64,000 nucleotides of DNA, taken from NCBI GenBank assembly GCA_905221145.1, contig CAJNCA010000003.1:62001-126000 (forward strand). Direction: 5' to 3'. The notes beneath the pieces were generated by a model. That model worked only from the letters and a program-made list of their open reading frames with translations. It searched no databases and was not told where the DNA came from. Of the stretch, positions 10,071 to 19,249 are shown one piece after another. Source of the stretch: a bacterium. Lineage in GTDB: Bacteria; Bacillota; Bacilli; Lactobacillales; Streptococcaceae. The position numbers and the translations under genes are program-made. Each line of letters begins with the position of its first letter. Positions within the stretch are counted from its first letter, which is position 1.

Positions 10071-11048
10071 ATGAAAGTTGTTCGAAAATTACTAGCACCC
10101 CTCTTGGTAGTGGGGATCCTCTTGACCTCTCTGATCAGTTTGCATCAGTTGAAGGCAGACAAGAAAAAAGATGTTTTTCGTATCGGGATTTCGCAGTTTA
10201 TTACTCATCAATCTTTGGACGCTACTAGAGAAGGTTTTGTGGATGAGCTGGCCAAGCAAGGTTATATTGAGGGGAAAAATATCGAGATTGATTTGCAAAA
10301 TGCACAGGGAGAACAAAGAAATCTAAAAACGATTTCCCAGCAACTAGCAGAATCTAGTGATGTCGTTCTAGCCATCGCAACGCCTTCTGCTCAGAGCTTG
10401 GCTAATACAACGCAAACGACACCGGTTATCTTTTCAGCTGTAACAGATCCTGTCAGTGCCAAGTTGGTTGAGTCAAGAGAACATCCTGGGGGCAATGTGA
10501 CTGGGACAAGTGACCAGTCATCAGATGCCATTTCAACCCAAATCAATTTGATAAAGAAAGTGTTGCCAAAGGCTAAAACAATTGGAATTCTCTATACTCA
10601 GAGCGAGCCAAACTCAGTTGTCCAAAAGGATGAAGCTAAGCGCCTTCTGGAAGAAAAAGGCTTTACCGTTGTTGAAAAAACAATCTTGGACAGTAACAAC
10701 GTCAAGGCTGCAGCAGAGAGTTTGATGGCTGAAGTGGATATGGTTTTTGTACCAACGGATAATATCATTTCGTCAACCATGGAAACAGTTAAGCAGGTTT
10801 CTATTAAACACAAGGTTCCAGTATTCGGTGGTTCAACAGAAATGATTGCGGTTGGTGGCTTGTATAACTACGGTACCAATTATGAAGAATTGGGACGGCA
10901 GACAGCTCGTATGTTGATTCGTGTTTTAAAAGGTGAGAAGCCAGAAAATATAGCAGTTGAGTTACCTGAAAAATTGGAATTGCATACTAATAAAGAAATG
11001 GCAGATGCACTAGGAATTGATATTAGTAAGTTAGAGGGCAAGGAATAG
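10071..11048 (+). CDS. trpX: ABC transporter substrate-binding protein (TrpX-type)
   Basis: A 325-residue protein of the ABC_sub_bind family. An N-terminal hydrophobic segment (about 8-26) is followed by a bilobed binding fold from FRIGISQFITHQSLD onward, with AIATPSAQSLANTT and VFSAVTDPVSA-type motifs. Family members linked to trp genes have been proposed to bind tryptophan or other aromatic compounds; the substrate is not proven. There is no Cys at the end of the signal, so it looks membrane-anchored or secreted instead of a lipoprotein, which is unusual for this role in a Gram-positive. AAGGAG lies upstream. The operon is led by the attenuator with a Phe/Tyr leader peptide. Confidence 0.85.
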   Translation: MKVVRKLLAPLLVVGILLTSLISLHQLKADKKKDVFRIGISQFITHQSLDATREGFVDELAKQGYIEGKNIEIDLQNAQGEQRNLKTISQQLAESSDVVLAIATPSAQSLANTTQTTPVIFSAVTDPVSAKLVESREHPGGNVTGTSDQSSDAISTQINLIKKVLPKAKTIGILYTQSEPNSVVQKDEAKRLLEEKGFTVVEKTILDSNNVKAAAESLMAEVDMVFVPTDNIISSTMETVKQVSIKHKVPVFGGSTEMIAVGGLYNYGTNYEELGRQTARMLIRVLKGEKPENIAVELPEKLELHTNKEMADALGIDISKLEGKE

Positions 11049-11058
11049 GAGGTTTAAG

Positions 11059-11952
11059 ATGAGTTTTGTATTATCTAGTTTATCAGAAGGTTTGTTGTGG
11101 TCGATTATGGCCATTGGAGTCTACTTGACTTTCCGTATTTTGGATATTGCGGATATGACTGCTGAAGGAGCCTTTCCTCTGGGGGCAGCTGTCGTCGTAT
11201 CACAGATACAGGCAGGGACCAATCCTTGGATTGCGACCTTACTTGCTTTGCTGGCAGGTATGATTGCTGGTCTTGTGTCAGGAATGCTCCACACCAAGAT
11301 GAAAATCCCAGCTCTCTTGACAGGGATTGTGACCTTGACAGGGCTTTATTCAATCAATATTAAAATCATGGGAAGTGTGCCCAATCTTTCCTTGGGAGAT
11401 TCTTCAACTGTCTTTAAACAATTGGCGAGCTTGGGGCTGACAAATGAAGAAGCTGTTTTCTCATTCAGTTTGGCCTGTCTCTTACTTGTTTGTTTGGTCT
11501 TGACTCTTTTGATGAAAACGGAGATTGGCTTGGTCTTGCGTTCGACTGGGGACAATATTCCGATGAGTGAGTCCAATGGGGTCAATGTAGACACCATGAA
11601 GATTGTTGGTTACATGATTTCAAACGGTTTAATTGCCCTGTGTGGTTCCTTATTTGCTCAGAATGATGGATTTTCAGATGTAACTTCTGGGACAGGGACC
11701 ATCGTTGTTGGTTTGAGTGCAGTCATTATTGCGGAAGTCTTGATTCACGACTTGACCATTGGAGGTCGCTTGTTATCTATCGGAATCGGTGCCATTGTTT
11801 ACCGTTTGATTATTTTAAATATCTATGAAATTCCAAATCTAGATCAAAATCTGGTACGTCTCTTTAATGCAATCTTGCTAGCCTTGGTTTTATTTGCACC
11901 AGAATTGCAAAAGAGATTAAAGATTCGTGGTTTGAAACTGAGAAATGAATAG
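11059..11952 (+). CDS. trpY: ABC transporter permease (TrpY-type)
   Basis: A 297-residue membrane protein with about eight or nine hydrophobic segments, of the BPD_transp_2 (LivH/RbsC-like) permease family. Motifs include LTFRILDIADMTAEGAFPLG near the N-terminus and LRSTGDNIPMSESNGVNVDT in the cytoplasmic loop. It forms the membrane path for the ligand bound by the preceding protein. It starts ten bases after trpX with GGAGG upstream and is followed by the ATPase gene. Confidence 0.88.
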   Translation: MSFVLSSLSEGLLWSIMAIGVYLTFRILDIADMTAEGAFPLGAAVVVSQIQAGTNPWIATLLALLAGMIAGLVSGMLHTKMKIPALLTGIVTLTGLYSINIKIMGSVPNLSLGDSSTVFKQLASLGLTNEEAVFSFSLACLLLVCLVLTLLMKTEIGLVLRSTGDNIPMSESNGVNVDTMKIVGYMISNGLIALCGSLFAQNDGFSDVTSGTGTIVVGLSAVIIAEVLIHDLTIGGRLLSIGIGAIVYRLIILNIYEIPNLDQNLVRLFNAILLALVLFAPELQKRLKIRGLKLRNE

Positions 11953-11964
11953 GAGGAGAAAGTT

Positions 11965-12768
11965 ATGGTAAGCTTGTTAACACTTGAAAATATTCACAAA
12001 ACATTTGAAGCAGGGACGGTTAATGAAAACCATGTCCTCAAAGGATTAGATTTAGAAGTTGAAGAGGGAGATTTTATCTCTGTAATCGGTGGAAATGGCG
12101 CAGGGAAATCCACTTTGATGAATATCTTAGCTGGCAATTTATCTGTGGACGAAGGAGACCTTTTGTTGGAAGGGAAATCCATTAAAAATCTGAGTGTACG
12201 AAAGAGAGCCAAGGATATTGCACGTGTTTTTCAAGATCCTAAGATGGGGACAGCTTCTCGTTTGACGATTGAGGAGAATATGGCTATTGCCTTAAGACGT
12301 GGGCAAAAGAGAGGACTTGGTTGGGGCGTGAAGGAGAAGGATAGAATCCAGTTCCAAGAGGCCTTGAAGGAGTTGAATATCGGTCTTGAAAATCGTTTGA
12401 AAGTGGATACTCAATACCTTTCAGGAGGACAAAGACAGGCCTTGACCCTAGTCATGGCAGCCTTGGTGAAACCTAAGCTCTTGTTGTTGGATGAACACAC
12501 TGCGGCCCTTGACCCGAAAACTAGTCAAATGGTGATGGACTTGACGCAAAAGATTGTGGAACACCATCAGTTGACTACTCTAATGATTACCCACGATATG
12601 AACCATGCGATTGAGTACGGAAATCGTCTCATTATGCTCTATCAAGGCAAGATAGTGGTGGATGTCAAGGGAGAGGAGAAAAAGCATCTGACAGTTGAAG
12701 ATCTTATGCATCTCTTCCAGAAAAATAGTGGCCAAAGTCTGGTTAGTGATGAATTGGTTTTGGGATAA
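11965..12768 (+). CDS. trpZ: ABC transporter ATP-binding protein (TrpZ-type)
   Basis: A 267-residue ATPase. Walker A is GGNGAGKST, the signature is LSGGQRQAL, Walker B is LLLLDEHTAALD and the switch His lies in ITHDMNHAIEYG. It powers import through the preceding permease. Walker B continues EHTAALD, as is common in this subfamily. It lies 12 bases after trpY behind AGGAGG and is the last gene before a terminator. Confidence 0.9.
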   Translation: MVSLLTLENIHKTFEAGTVNENHVLKGLDLEVEEGDFISVIGGNGAGKSTLMNILAGNLSVDEGDLLLEGKSIKNLSVRKRAKDIARVFQDPKMGTASRLTIEENMAIALRRGQKRGLGWGVKEKDRIQFQEALKELNIGLENRLKVDTQYLSGGQRQALTLVMAALVKPKLLLLDEHTAALDPKTSQMVMDLTQKIVEHHQLTTLMITHDMNHAIEYGNRLIMLYQGKIVVDVKGEEKKHLTVEDLMHLFQKNSGQSLVSDELVLG

Positions 12769-12772
12769 AGAA

Positions 12773-12806
12773 AAAGGCTGAAATCTAGTGTTTCAGTCTT
12801 TTATTT
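12773..12806 (+). terminator. Terminator of the trpXYZ-type operon
   Basis: GGCTGAAA pairs with TTTCAGTC around a seven-base loop, followed by TTTTATTT. A second, weaker hairpin (GGAGCCCT with AGGGTTCT, about 12843-12876, then TTTTC) follows. Confidence 0.75.
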
Positions 12807-12935
12807 CTTACACTGGCTATTTATGTAAATTAAACGCAGCAAGGAGCCCTCTTTCTCAGAAAAGCAGGGTTCTTTTCGCTGTCTATTCCATTTCTGAAAG
12901 TGTAGAACAAACTAGTCAGGGTGGCTAGTTTGTGG

Positions 12936-12941
12936 TATAAT
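12936..12941 (+). promoter_or_regulatory. Extended -10 promoter of yneF
   Basis: TGGTATAAT contains a perfect -10 with upstream TG, 31 bases before the yneF start. Confidence 0.55.
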
Positions 12942-12971
12942 GAAAGAGACTCAAAAAGAAACAGGAGAAAA

Positions 12972-13223
12972 ATGATGGATTTACTTTTAGCAATTGTATT
13001 GATTGTGCTAGCTTTTCTAGGAGGAGCTCTTGGAGGAATGTACTTGGTTCGTAAGCAAATTGAAAAAGAATTCGCTGACAACCCACGTTTGAATGCTGAA
13101 GCAGTTCGTACTCTTTTGAGTGCAAATGGTCAAAAACCAAGCGAAGCTAAGGTACAACAAGTTTACCACCAAATCATCCGCCAACAAAAAGCAGCCCTTG
13201 CTAACAATAAAAAGAAAAAATAA
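12972..13223 (+). CDS. YneF/UPF0154 family small membrane protein
   Basis: An 82-83 residue protein with one N-terminal membrane helix ([20 protein letters not shown]), followed by a soluble, basic segment with [16 protein letters not shown] and [20 protein letters not shown], and a poly-Lys tail. This matches the UPF0154/YneF family of Firmicutes, whose function is unknown. ATG at 12972 or 12975 both fit, with AGGAG upstream. An in-frame start at 12921 lies before the promoter and is rejected. A short hairpin follows the gene. Confidence 0.88.
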
Positions 13224-13231
13224 ATAAGGAA

Positions 13232-13258
13232 AAGTCTGGGATGAAAGTTCCAGACTTC
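13232..13258 (+). terminator. Hairpin after yneF
   Basis: AGTCTGG pairs with CCAGACT around a short loop, followed by TCTC instead of a clean T-run. It is probably a weak terminator. The rest of 13259-13422 shows no gene. Confidence 0.5.
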
Positions 13259-13422
13259 TCACTATGTTGGTTATGGTTTAGGGATGAGACTTTTTCCTTG
13301 CATTCTATTGATATTTGATTATGATTAAGAGAGATAGTTGTTGATTAGGATGTCATTCAGTTCATAAGGATCAATAATCATAATGAACTATCAATCAGAA
13401 AAAAGACTAGAAAGAAGACTGT

Positions 13423-14217
13423 ATGGATAATCGACCAATTGGTTTTTTGGATTCGGGTGTCGGGGGCTTGACCGTTGTGCGCGAGCTCATGCGCCAGCTT
13501 CCCCATGAAGAAATCGTCTATATTGGAGATTCGGCGCGGGCGCCCTATGGTCCCCGTCCTGCTGAGCAAATTCGTGAATATACTTGGCAGTTGGTCAACT
13601 TTCTTTTGACCAAGGATGTCAAAATGATTGTCATTGCTTGTAATACTGCGACTGCCGTCGTCTGGGAAGAAATTAAGGCTCAACTAGATATTCCTGTCCT
13701 AGGTGTTATTTTGCCAGGAGCTTCGGCAGCTATCAAGTCCAGCCAAGGTGGGAAAATCGGAGTCATTGGAACGCCTATGACGGTACAATCAGATATCTAC
13801 CGCCAGAAAATCCATGATCTGGATCCGGACTTACAGGTGGAGAGTTTGGCCTGTCCCAAGTTTGCTCCCTTGGTGGAGTCTGGTGCCCTGTCAACCAGTG
13901 TCACAAAGAAAGTGGTCTATGAAACCCTGCGTCCCTTGGTTGGAAAGGTGGATAGCCTGATTTTGGGTTGTACCCATTATCCGCTTCTTAGACCCATTAT
14001 TCAAAATGTCATGGGACCAAAAGTTCAGCTCATCGATAGTGGGGCAGAGTGCGTACGGGATATCTCGGTTTTACTCAATTATTTTGAAATCAATCGTGGT
14101 CGCGATGCTGGACCACTTAATCACCGTTTTTACACAACAGCCAGCAGCCAAAGTTTTGCACAAATTGGTGAAGAATGGCTGGAAAAAGAGATTCATGTGG
14201 AGCATGTAGAATTATGA
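13423..14217 (+). CDS. racE: Glutamate racemase
   Basis: A 264-residue Asp/Glu racemase family enzyme that makes D-glutamate for peptidoglycan. The substrate-binding start is [11 protein letters not shown]. The two catalytic cysteines lie in IACNTATAV (about residue 74) and LGCTHYPLL (about residue 185). It is also called murI. It heads a run of overlapping genes: its TGA overlaps the next ATG in an ATGA arrangement. AGAAAG precedes the ATG. Confidence 0.96.
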   Translation: MDNRPIGFLDSGVGGLTVVRELMRQLPHEEIVYIGDSARAPYGPRPAEQIREYTWQLVNFLLTKDVKMIVIACNTATAVVWEEIKAQLDIPVLGVILPGASAAIKSSQGGKIGVIGTPMTVQSDIYRQKIHDLDPDLQVESLACPKFAPLVESGALSTSVTKKVVYETLRPLVGKVDSLILGCTHYPLLRPIIQNVMGPKVQLIDSGAECVRDISVLLNYFEINRGRDAGPLNHRFYTTASSQSFAQIGEEWLEKEIHVEHVEL

Positions 14218-15185
14218 CAAATAAAATTTATGAATACAAGGATGGCCAGGACTGGTATGTTGGGTCCTATGGTATTTTTGGTGGCGTCCGGACGTTGACG
14301 GATGATGACTTGGATTTTCCTCTATTGGAGTTTGCCCAAAGATTTCGAGATGAGGATCGAGGTTTTCCTGTTTCTGTTACTGTTTTACGCTATGGTTCTC
14401 TCTACCGTTTATTGTCTTTTGTGGTAGATATCCTCAACCAAGAAATGGGACGAAATGTGGAAGTCATCCAACGTCAGGGGGCTTTTCTCTTGGTTGAAAA
14501 TGGGCAACTCCTGCATGTGGAATTGCCTAAAGAAGGGGTCAATGTTCATGATTTCTTTGAGACAAACAAGGTCAGAGAAACCTTATTGATTGCGACTCGT
14601 AACGAGGGCAAGACCAAGGAATTCCGAGCTATCTTTGATAAGTTAGGCTACGATGTGGAAAATCTTAATGACTACCCTGACCTGCCTGAAGTAGCTGAAA
14701 CAGGCATGACCTTCGAAGAAAATGCCCGTCTCAAGGCAGAAACCATTTCTAAATTAACGGGCAAGATGGTTTTGGCAGATGACTCAGGTCTCAAAGTCGA
14801 TGTCCTTGGTGGCTTGCCAGGTGTCTGGTCAGCTCGTTTCGCAGGTGTGGGAGCTACTGACCGTGAAAACAATGCCAAACTCTTGCACGAATTGGCCATG
14901 GTCTTTGAACTCAAGGATCGTTCGGCTCAATTCCACACAACCCTAGTAGTGGCCAGTCCAAACAAGGAAAGCTTGGTTGTTGAAGCAGACTGGCCTGGCT
15001 ACATTAACTTTGAACCTAAGGGTGAAAATGGCTTTGGCTATGACCCTCTCTTCCTTGTAGGAGAGACAGGCAAGTCCTCAGCTGAATTAACCCTTGAAGA
15101 AAAAAATAGTCAATCTCACCGTGCCTTAGCCGTTAAGAAACTTTTGGAGGTATTTCCATCATGGCAAAGCAAACCATCATTGTAA
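14214..15185 (+). CDS. rdgB: Non-canonical purine NTP pyrophosphatase with N-terminal extension (RdgB/HAM1)
   Basis: A 323-residue protein in two parts. The first 120 or so residues are a streptococcal extension with no motif I can name. The remainder is a full HAM1 domain beginning [14 protein letters not shown], with [31 protein letters not shown] and [10 protein letters not shown]. It hydrolyses ITP, dITP and XTP to monophosphates and so keeps damaged purines out of nucleic acids. The ATG at 14214 overlaps the racE stop. The frame is also open upstream inside racE, but that start would duplicate racE coding sequence. Confidence 0.94.
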   Translation: MTNKIYEYKDGQDWYVGSYGIFGGVRTLTDDDLDFPLLEFAQRFRDEDRGFPVSVTVLRYGSLYRLLSFVVDILNQEMGRNVEVIQRQGAFLLVENGQLLHVELPKEGVNVHDFFETNKVRETLLIATRNEGKTKEFRAIFDKLGYDVENLNDYPDLPEVAETGMTFEENARLKAETISKLTGKMVLADDSGLKVDVLGGLPGVWSARFAGVGATDRENNAKLLHELAMVFELKDRSAQFHTTLVVASPNKESLVVEADWPGYINFEPKGENGFGYDPLFLVGETGKSSAELTLEEKNSQSHRALAVKKLLEVFPSWQSKPSL

Positions 15186-15682
15186 TGAGCGATTCTCATG
15201 GCGATAGCTTGATTGTGGAAGAAATCCGTGATCGCTATGTAGGCAAAGTTGATGCCGTTTTTCATAACGGCGATTCTGAACTGCGTCCTGATTCTCCCCT
15301 TTGGGAGGGCATCCGAGTTGTTAAAGGGAACATGGACTTTTACGCCGGCTACCCAGAACGTTTGGTGACCGAGCTTGGTTCGACCAAGATTATCCAAACC
15401 CATGGTCACTTATTTGACATTAATTTCAATTTTCAAAAGTTGGGCTACTGGGCTCAGGAAGAAGAGGCCGATATCTGTCTCTATGGTCACTTGCATGTGC
15501 CAAGCACTTGGATGGAAGGTAAGACCCTCTTTCTAAATCCAGGTTCTATCAGTCAACCACGTGGGACCATCAGAGAATGTCTTTATGCTCGTGTGGAGAT
15601 TGATGACAGTTATTTTAAAGTGGACTTTTTGACACGAGACCATGAGGTGTATCCGGGCTTGTCCAAGGAGTTTAGCCGATGA
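15161..15682 (+). CDS. YfcE/MJ0936-type metallophosphodiesterase
   Basis: A 173-residue calcineurin-like phosphoesterase. Metal-binding motifs are visible in order: MSDSHGD near the N-terminus, HNGDSEL, GNMD, and HGHLF and YGHLHVP later on. Family members hydrolyse phosphodiesters with Mn2+; the physiological substrate here is unknown. The start lies 25 bases inside the end of rdgB, with TTGGAGG upstream, and the stop overlaps the next ATG. Confidence 0.9.
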   Translation: MAKQTIIVMSDSHGDSLIVEEIRDRYVGKVDAVFHNGDSELRPDSPLWEGIRVVKGNMDFYAGYPERLVTELGSTKIIQTHGHLFDINFNFQKLGYWAQEEEADICLYGHLHVPSTWMEGKTLFLNPGSISQPRGTIRECLYARVEIDDSYFKVDFLTRDHEVYPGLSKEFSR

Positions 15683-16140
15683 TTGCCAAGGAGTTTGAGA
15701 CTTTCTTGTTGGGGCAGGAGGAAACTTTTTTGACCCCTGCTGAAAATCTGGCCGTGTTGATTGATACCCACAATGCGGATCATGCGACCCTCTTGCTCAG
15801 TCAGATGACCTATACTCGTGTTCCTGTTGTGACAGATGAAAAACAGTTTGTTGGGACGATTGGGCTCAGAGATATTATGGCTTATCAGATGGAGCATGAC
15901 TTGAGTCAAGAAATCATGGCAGATACGGATATCGTTCATATGACGAGAACCGACGTAGCGGTCGTCTCGCCTGATTTTACTATTACGGAGGTCTTGCACA
16001 AGCTGGTAGATGAGTCCTTCTTGCCGGTTGTGGATGCGTCAGGAATTTTCCAAGGGATTATCACGCGCAAGTCTATCCTCAAGGCTGTCAATGCCCTCTT
16101 GCATGACTTTAGTAAGGAATATGAGATTCGATGCAAATGA
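15679..16140 (+). CDS. CBS-domain protein, possible c-di-AMP binding (CbpB/DarB-like)
   Basis: A 153-residue stand-alone tandem CBS-domain protein. The first CBS motif is around LLLSQMTYTRVPVVTDEKQFVGTI (split here only for description) and the second around SFLPVVDASGIFQGIITRKSIL. Similar Firmicute proteins (B. subtilis DarB, Listeria CbpB) bind c-di-AMP and signal to (p)ppGpp synthesis; that role is inferred for this one. It overlaps the phosphodiesterase stop in an ATGA arrangement and its end overlaps the XerD-like gene. Confidence 0.8.
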   Translation: MIAKEFETFLLGQEETFLTPAENLAVLIDTHNADHATLLLSQMTYTRVPVVTDEKQFVGTIGLRDIMAYQMEHDLSQEIMADTDIVHMTRTDVAVVSPDFTITEVLHKLVDESFLPVVDASGIFQGIITRKSILKAVNALLHDFSKEYEIRCK

Positions 16141-16871
16141 AAGACAGGATTTCAGACTTTTTAGAGGAAAAGCAGGGTTTATCTGCCAATTCTAAGCAGT
16201 CCTATAAGTATGATTTAGAGCAGTTTTTAGATTTGGTAGGCGAGCGGATTTCTGAGACTAGTCTCAAGATTTACCAAGTCCAACTAGCCAATTTAAAAAA
16301 CAGCGCCCAGAAGCGAAAGATTTCGTCCTGTAACCAATTTCTCTACTTTCTCTATCAAAAAGGAGAGGTGGACAGCTTTTACCGCTTAGAATTAGCTAAA
16401 CAAGCTGAAAAGAAGACCGAAAAGCCAGAACTGTTAGACCTAGACTCTTTTTGGCAAGAAAGTGACTATTCAGAGGGTCGCTTGCTAGCGCTCTTAATCC
16501 TAGAAACGGGGCTCTTACCGAGTGAGATTTTAGCTCTAAAGGTTGCGGATATCAATCTGGACTTTCAGGTGCTGCGAATCAATAAGGCTTCCCAACAGAG
16601 GATTGTCACCATTCCCACGACCTTGATTCCAGAATTGGAACCCTTGATGGGCAAGACCTATCTCTTTGAAAGGGGAGGGAAAGCCTATTCTCGTCAGTGG
16701 GCCTTTCGACAGCTAGAGTCCTTTGTCAAGGAGAAAGGTTTCCCAACCTTATCCGCTCAAGCCTTGCGGGAACAGTTCATTCTAAGACAAATAGAAAAGA
16801 AGGTCGATTTGTACGAAATTGCAAAAAAATTAGGATTAAAAACAGTCCTGACCTTAGAAAAATATAGATAA
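16131..16871 (+). CDS. XerD-like tyrosine recombinase homologue, probably catalytically inactive
   Basis: A 246-residue protein with the SAM-like N-terminal core-binding domain (about 1-85) and a shortened integrase catalytic domain. The usual first catalytic Arg (TGLRxSE) is replaced in [11 protein letters not shown], the HxLR box reads AQALREQF with no His, and the LGH box reads [13 protein letters not shown]. The Arg of box II and the terminal Tyr remain. The protein ends right after that Tyr. Streptococci resolve chromosome dimers with XerS, so this conserved XerD-like protein between a CBS protein and scpA may act structurally. ATG 16131 and 16137 are both possible. Confidence 0.85.
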   Translation: MQMKDRISDFLEEKQGLSANSKQSYKYDLEQFLDLVGERISETSLKIYQVQLANLKNSAQKRKISSCNQFLYFLYQKGEVDSFYRLELAKQAEKKTEKPELLDLDSFWQESDYSEGRLLALLILETGLLPSEILALKVADINLDFQVLRINKASQQRIVTIPTTLIPELEPLMGKTYLFERGGKAYSRQWAFRQLESFVKEKGFPTLSAQALREQFILRQIEKKVDLYEIAKKLGLKTVLTLEKYR

Positions 16872-17599
16872 TGGATATTAAACTAAAAGATTTTGAAGGG
16901 CCTCTGGACTTACTTTTGCACCTGGTTTCTAAGTACCAGATGGATATCTACGATGTGCCCATTACGGAAGTCATTGAACAGTATCTAGCTTATGTCTCAA
17001 CCCTGCAGGCCATGCGTCTGGAAGTGACGGGCGAGTACATGGTCATGGCCAGTCAGCTCATGCTGATCAAGAGCCGCAAGCTCTTGCCAAAGGTAGCGGA
17101 AGTGACAGATTTGGAAGATGACCTAGAGCAGGATCTTCTCTCTCAAATCGAAGAATACCGCAAGTTCAAGCTCTTGGGGGAGCATTTGGAAGCCAAGCAC
17201 CAAGAACGGGCCCAGTACTATTCCAAAGCCCCAACAGAGTTGATTTACGAAGATGCGGAGCTTGTGCACGACAAGACGACCATTGATCTCTTTTTGGCTT
17301 TTTCAAATATCCTAGCCAAGAAAAAAGAGGAGTTTGCACAAAATCACACGACTATCTTGCGGGATGAGTATAAGATTGAGGACATGATGGTTATCGTGAA
17401 AGAGTCCTTGACTGGACGAGATCAATTGCGCTTGCAGGATTTGTTCAAGGAAGCCCAGAATGTCCAAGAGATCATTACCCTCTTTTTGGCAACCTTGGAG
17501 TTAATCAAAACCCAGGAGCTGATTCTTGTGCAAGAGGAGAGTTTCGGAGACATCTATCTCATGGAAAAGAAGGAAGAAAGTCAAGTGGCCCAAAGCTAG
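16871..17599 (+). CDS. scpA: Segregation and condensation protein A
   Basis: A 242-residue kleisin. The N-terminal domain starts [19 protein letters not shown], diagnostic for ScpA, and the C-terminal winged-helix region contains [27 protein letters not shown] sequence (positions about 195-220). With ScpB and SMC it forms the condensin that compacts and separates chromosomes. Its ATG overlaps the last base of the XerD-like stop, and scpB follows 18 bases later. Confidence 0.96.
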   Translation: MDIKLKDFEGPLDLLLHLVSKYQMDIYDVPITEVIEQYLAYVSTLQAMRLEVTGEYMVMASQLMLIKSRKLLPKVAEVTDLEDDLEQDLLSQIEEYRKFKLLGEHLEAKHQERAQYYSKAPTELIYEDAELVHDKTTIDLFLAFSNILAKKKEEFAQNHTTILRDEYKIEDMMVIVKESLTGRDQLRLQDLFKEAQNVQEIITLFLATLELIKTQELILVQEESFGDIYLMEKKEESQVAQS

Positions 17600-17617
17600 A
17601 CTTGATAGAGAGGAAAG

Positions 17618-18187
17618 ATGAGTACTTTAGCAAAAATAGAAGCGCTCTTGTTTGTAGCGGGTGAAGATGGGATTAGAGTCCGCCAGTTAGCTGAACTCCT
17701 CTCTCTGCCACCGACAGGCATCCAACAGAGTATAGAAAAATTAGTCCAGAAGTATGAAAAGGACACTGATTCCAGTTTGGCTCTGATTGAGACAGGTGGG
17801 GCTTATAGATTGGTGACCAAGCCTCAGTTTTCAGAGGTTTTGAAGGAATATTCTAAGGCACCTATCAACCAGAGCTTGTCTCGAGCTGCCCTTGAGACCT
17901 TGTCCATCGTTGCCTACAAGCAACCCATCACACGGATAGAGATTGATGCCATCCGTGGGGTCAACTCGAGTGGGGCCTTGGCAAAGTTGCAGGCTTTTGA
18001 CCTGATAAAGGAAGACGGGAAAAAAGAAGTCTTGGGTCGCCCCAACCTCTATGTGACTACAGATTATTTCCTAGATTACATGGGAATTAACCATTTGGAA
18101 GAATTACCAGTGATTGATGAGCTTGAGATTCAGGCCCAAGAAAGCCAATTATTTGGTGAAAGGATAGAAGAAGATGAGAATCAATAA
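17618..18187 (+). CDS. scpB: Segregation and condensation protein B
   Basis: A 189-residue protein of two winged-helix domains. Family features include [13 protein letters not shown] at the start, [20 protein letters not shown] in the middle and [17 protein letters not shown] near the end. It dimerises and clamps ScpA in the SMC complex. AGAGGAAAG precedes the ATG. The last 14 bases overlap the pseudouridine synthase gene. Confidence 0.96.
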   Translation: MSTLAKIEALLFVAGEDGIRVRQLAELLSLPPTGIQQSIEKLVQKYEKDTDSSLALIETGGAYRLVTKPQFSEVLKEYSKAPINQSLSRAALETLSIVAYKQPITRIEIDAIRGVNSSGALAKLQAFDLIKEDGKKEVLGRPNLYVTTDYFLDYMGINHLEELPVIDELEIQAQESQLFGERIEEDENQ

Positions 18188-18896
18188 GTATATTGCCCAC
18201 GCAGGTGTGGCCAGTAGGAGAAAAGCAGAAGAGCTGATCAAGCAAGGCTTGGTGACGGTCAACGGCCAAGTGGTGCGTGAACTCGCAACGTCCATTAAGT
18301 CAGGTGATAAGGTCGAAGTGGAAGGCCAACCAATCTACAACGAAGAAAAGGTCTACTATCTGCTTAACAAACCACGCGGTGTCATTTCCAGTGTGACAGA
18401 TGATAAGGGTCGTAAGACGGTTGTGGATCTCTTGCCAAATGTAAAAGAGCGCATTTACCCAGTTGGACGTTTGGACTGGGATACATCAGGGGTCTTGATT
18501 TTGACCAATGATGGTGACTTTACGGATGAGATGATTCACCCTCGTAATGAGATTGACAAGGTCTATGTCGCGCGTGTTAAAGGTGTGGCCAATAAGGATA
18601 ATCTCCGCCCCTTGACTCGTGGACTTGAGATTGATGGTAAGAAAACCAAGCCGGCTGTTTACGAGATTCTCAAAGTGGATTCAGTCAAAAATCGCTCTGT
18701 GGTACAGTTGACTATCCATGAAGGGCGTAACCACCAGGTTAAAAAGATGTTTGAAGCTGTTGGTCTTCAAGTGGACAAGTTGTCACGGACTCGTTTTGGA
18801 CACTTAGATTTGACAGGTCTCCGTCCAGGTGAATCTCGTCGTCTTAATAAAAAAGAAATCAGCCAACTACACACCATGGCTGTAACCAAGAAATAA
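18174..18896 (+). CDS. rluB: Ribosomal large-subunit pseudouridine synthase (RluB type)
   Basis: A 240-residue enzyme with an N-terminal S4 RNA-binding domain ([20 protein letters not shown]) and an RsuA/RluB catalytic domain. The catalytic Asp is in [19 protein letters not shown] and the C-terminal motif is [16 protein letters not shown]. It isomerises uridine in 23S rRNA; by similarity to B. subtilis RluB the target would be helix 90 region, but that is inferred. It overlaps scpB and ends at the yidD start. Confidence 0.93.
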   Translation: MRINKYIAHAGVASRRKAEELIKQGLVTVNGQVVRELATSIKSGDKVEVEGQPIYNEEKVYYLLNKPRGVISSVTDDKGRKTVVDLLPNVKERIYPVGRLDWDTSGVLILTNDGDFTDEMIHPRNEIDKVYVARVKGVANKDNLRPLTRGLEIDGKKTKPAVYEILKVDSVKNRSVVQLTIHEGRNHQVKKMFEAVGLQVDKLSRTRFGHLDLTGLRPGESRRLNKKEISQLHTMAVTKK

Positions 18897-19138
18897 TGAA
18901 ACGAATTTTAATAGCGCCTGTGCGCTTTTACCAACGTTTTATCTCGCCAGCCTTTCCACCCTCTTGTCGCTTTGAGCCGACTTGTTCCAACTATATGATT
19001 CAGGCTATTGAAAAACATGGCTTCAAGGGTGTTTTGATGGGCTTGGCTCGGATTTTACGTTGCCATCCCTGGTCGAAAACAGGTAAGGACCCCGTCCCAG
19101 ACCATTTTTCCCTTAAACGGAATCAAGAAGAAAAATGA
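18896..19138 (+). CDS. yidD: Membrane protein insertion efficiency factor YidD
   Basis: An 80-residue protein with the family's motifs [31 protein letters not shown] and [19 protein letters not shown]. It is an amphipathic, membrane-associated helper of YidC/SRP-dependent insertion. The start overlaps the last base of the rluB stop. It is the final gene of the overlapping housekeeping run. Confidence 0.93.
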   Translation: MKRILIAPVRFYQRFISPAFPPSCRFEPTCSNYMIQAIEKHGFKGVLMGLARILRCHPWSKTGKDPVPDHFSLKRNQEEK

Positions 19139-19167
19139 GGCTGGGTAAAAATATTTTAGTGAAATGA

Positions 19168-19221
19168 TAAAAACGCATCCTATCAGGTTTGAGTGAGCTC
19201 GATAGGATGCGTTTTATCATG
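19168..19221. terminator. Bidirectional terminator between yidD and piuA
   Basis: AAAACGCATCCTATC pairs with GATAGGATGCGTTTT around a 16-base loop, with A/T-rich flanks on both sides. It separates the plus-strand housekeeping run from the minus-strand piu operon and can serve both. Confidence 0.85.
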
Positions 19222-19249
19222 TAAAGATGTTAGTTGAGTTTGAAGTTGC

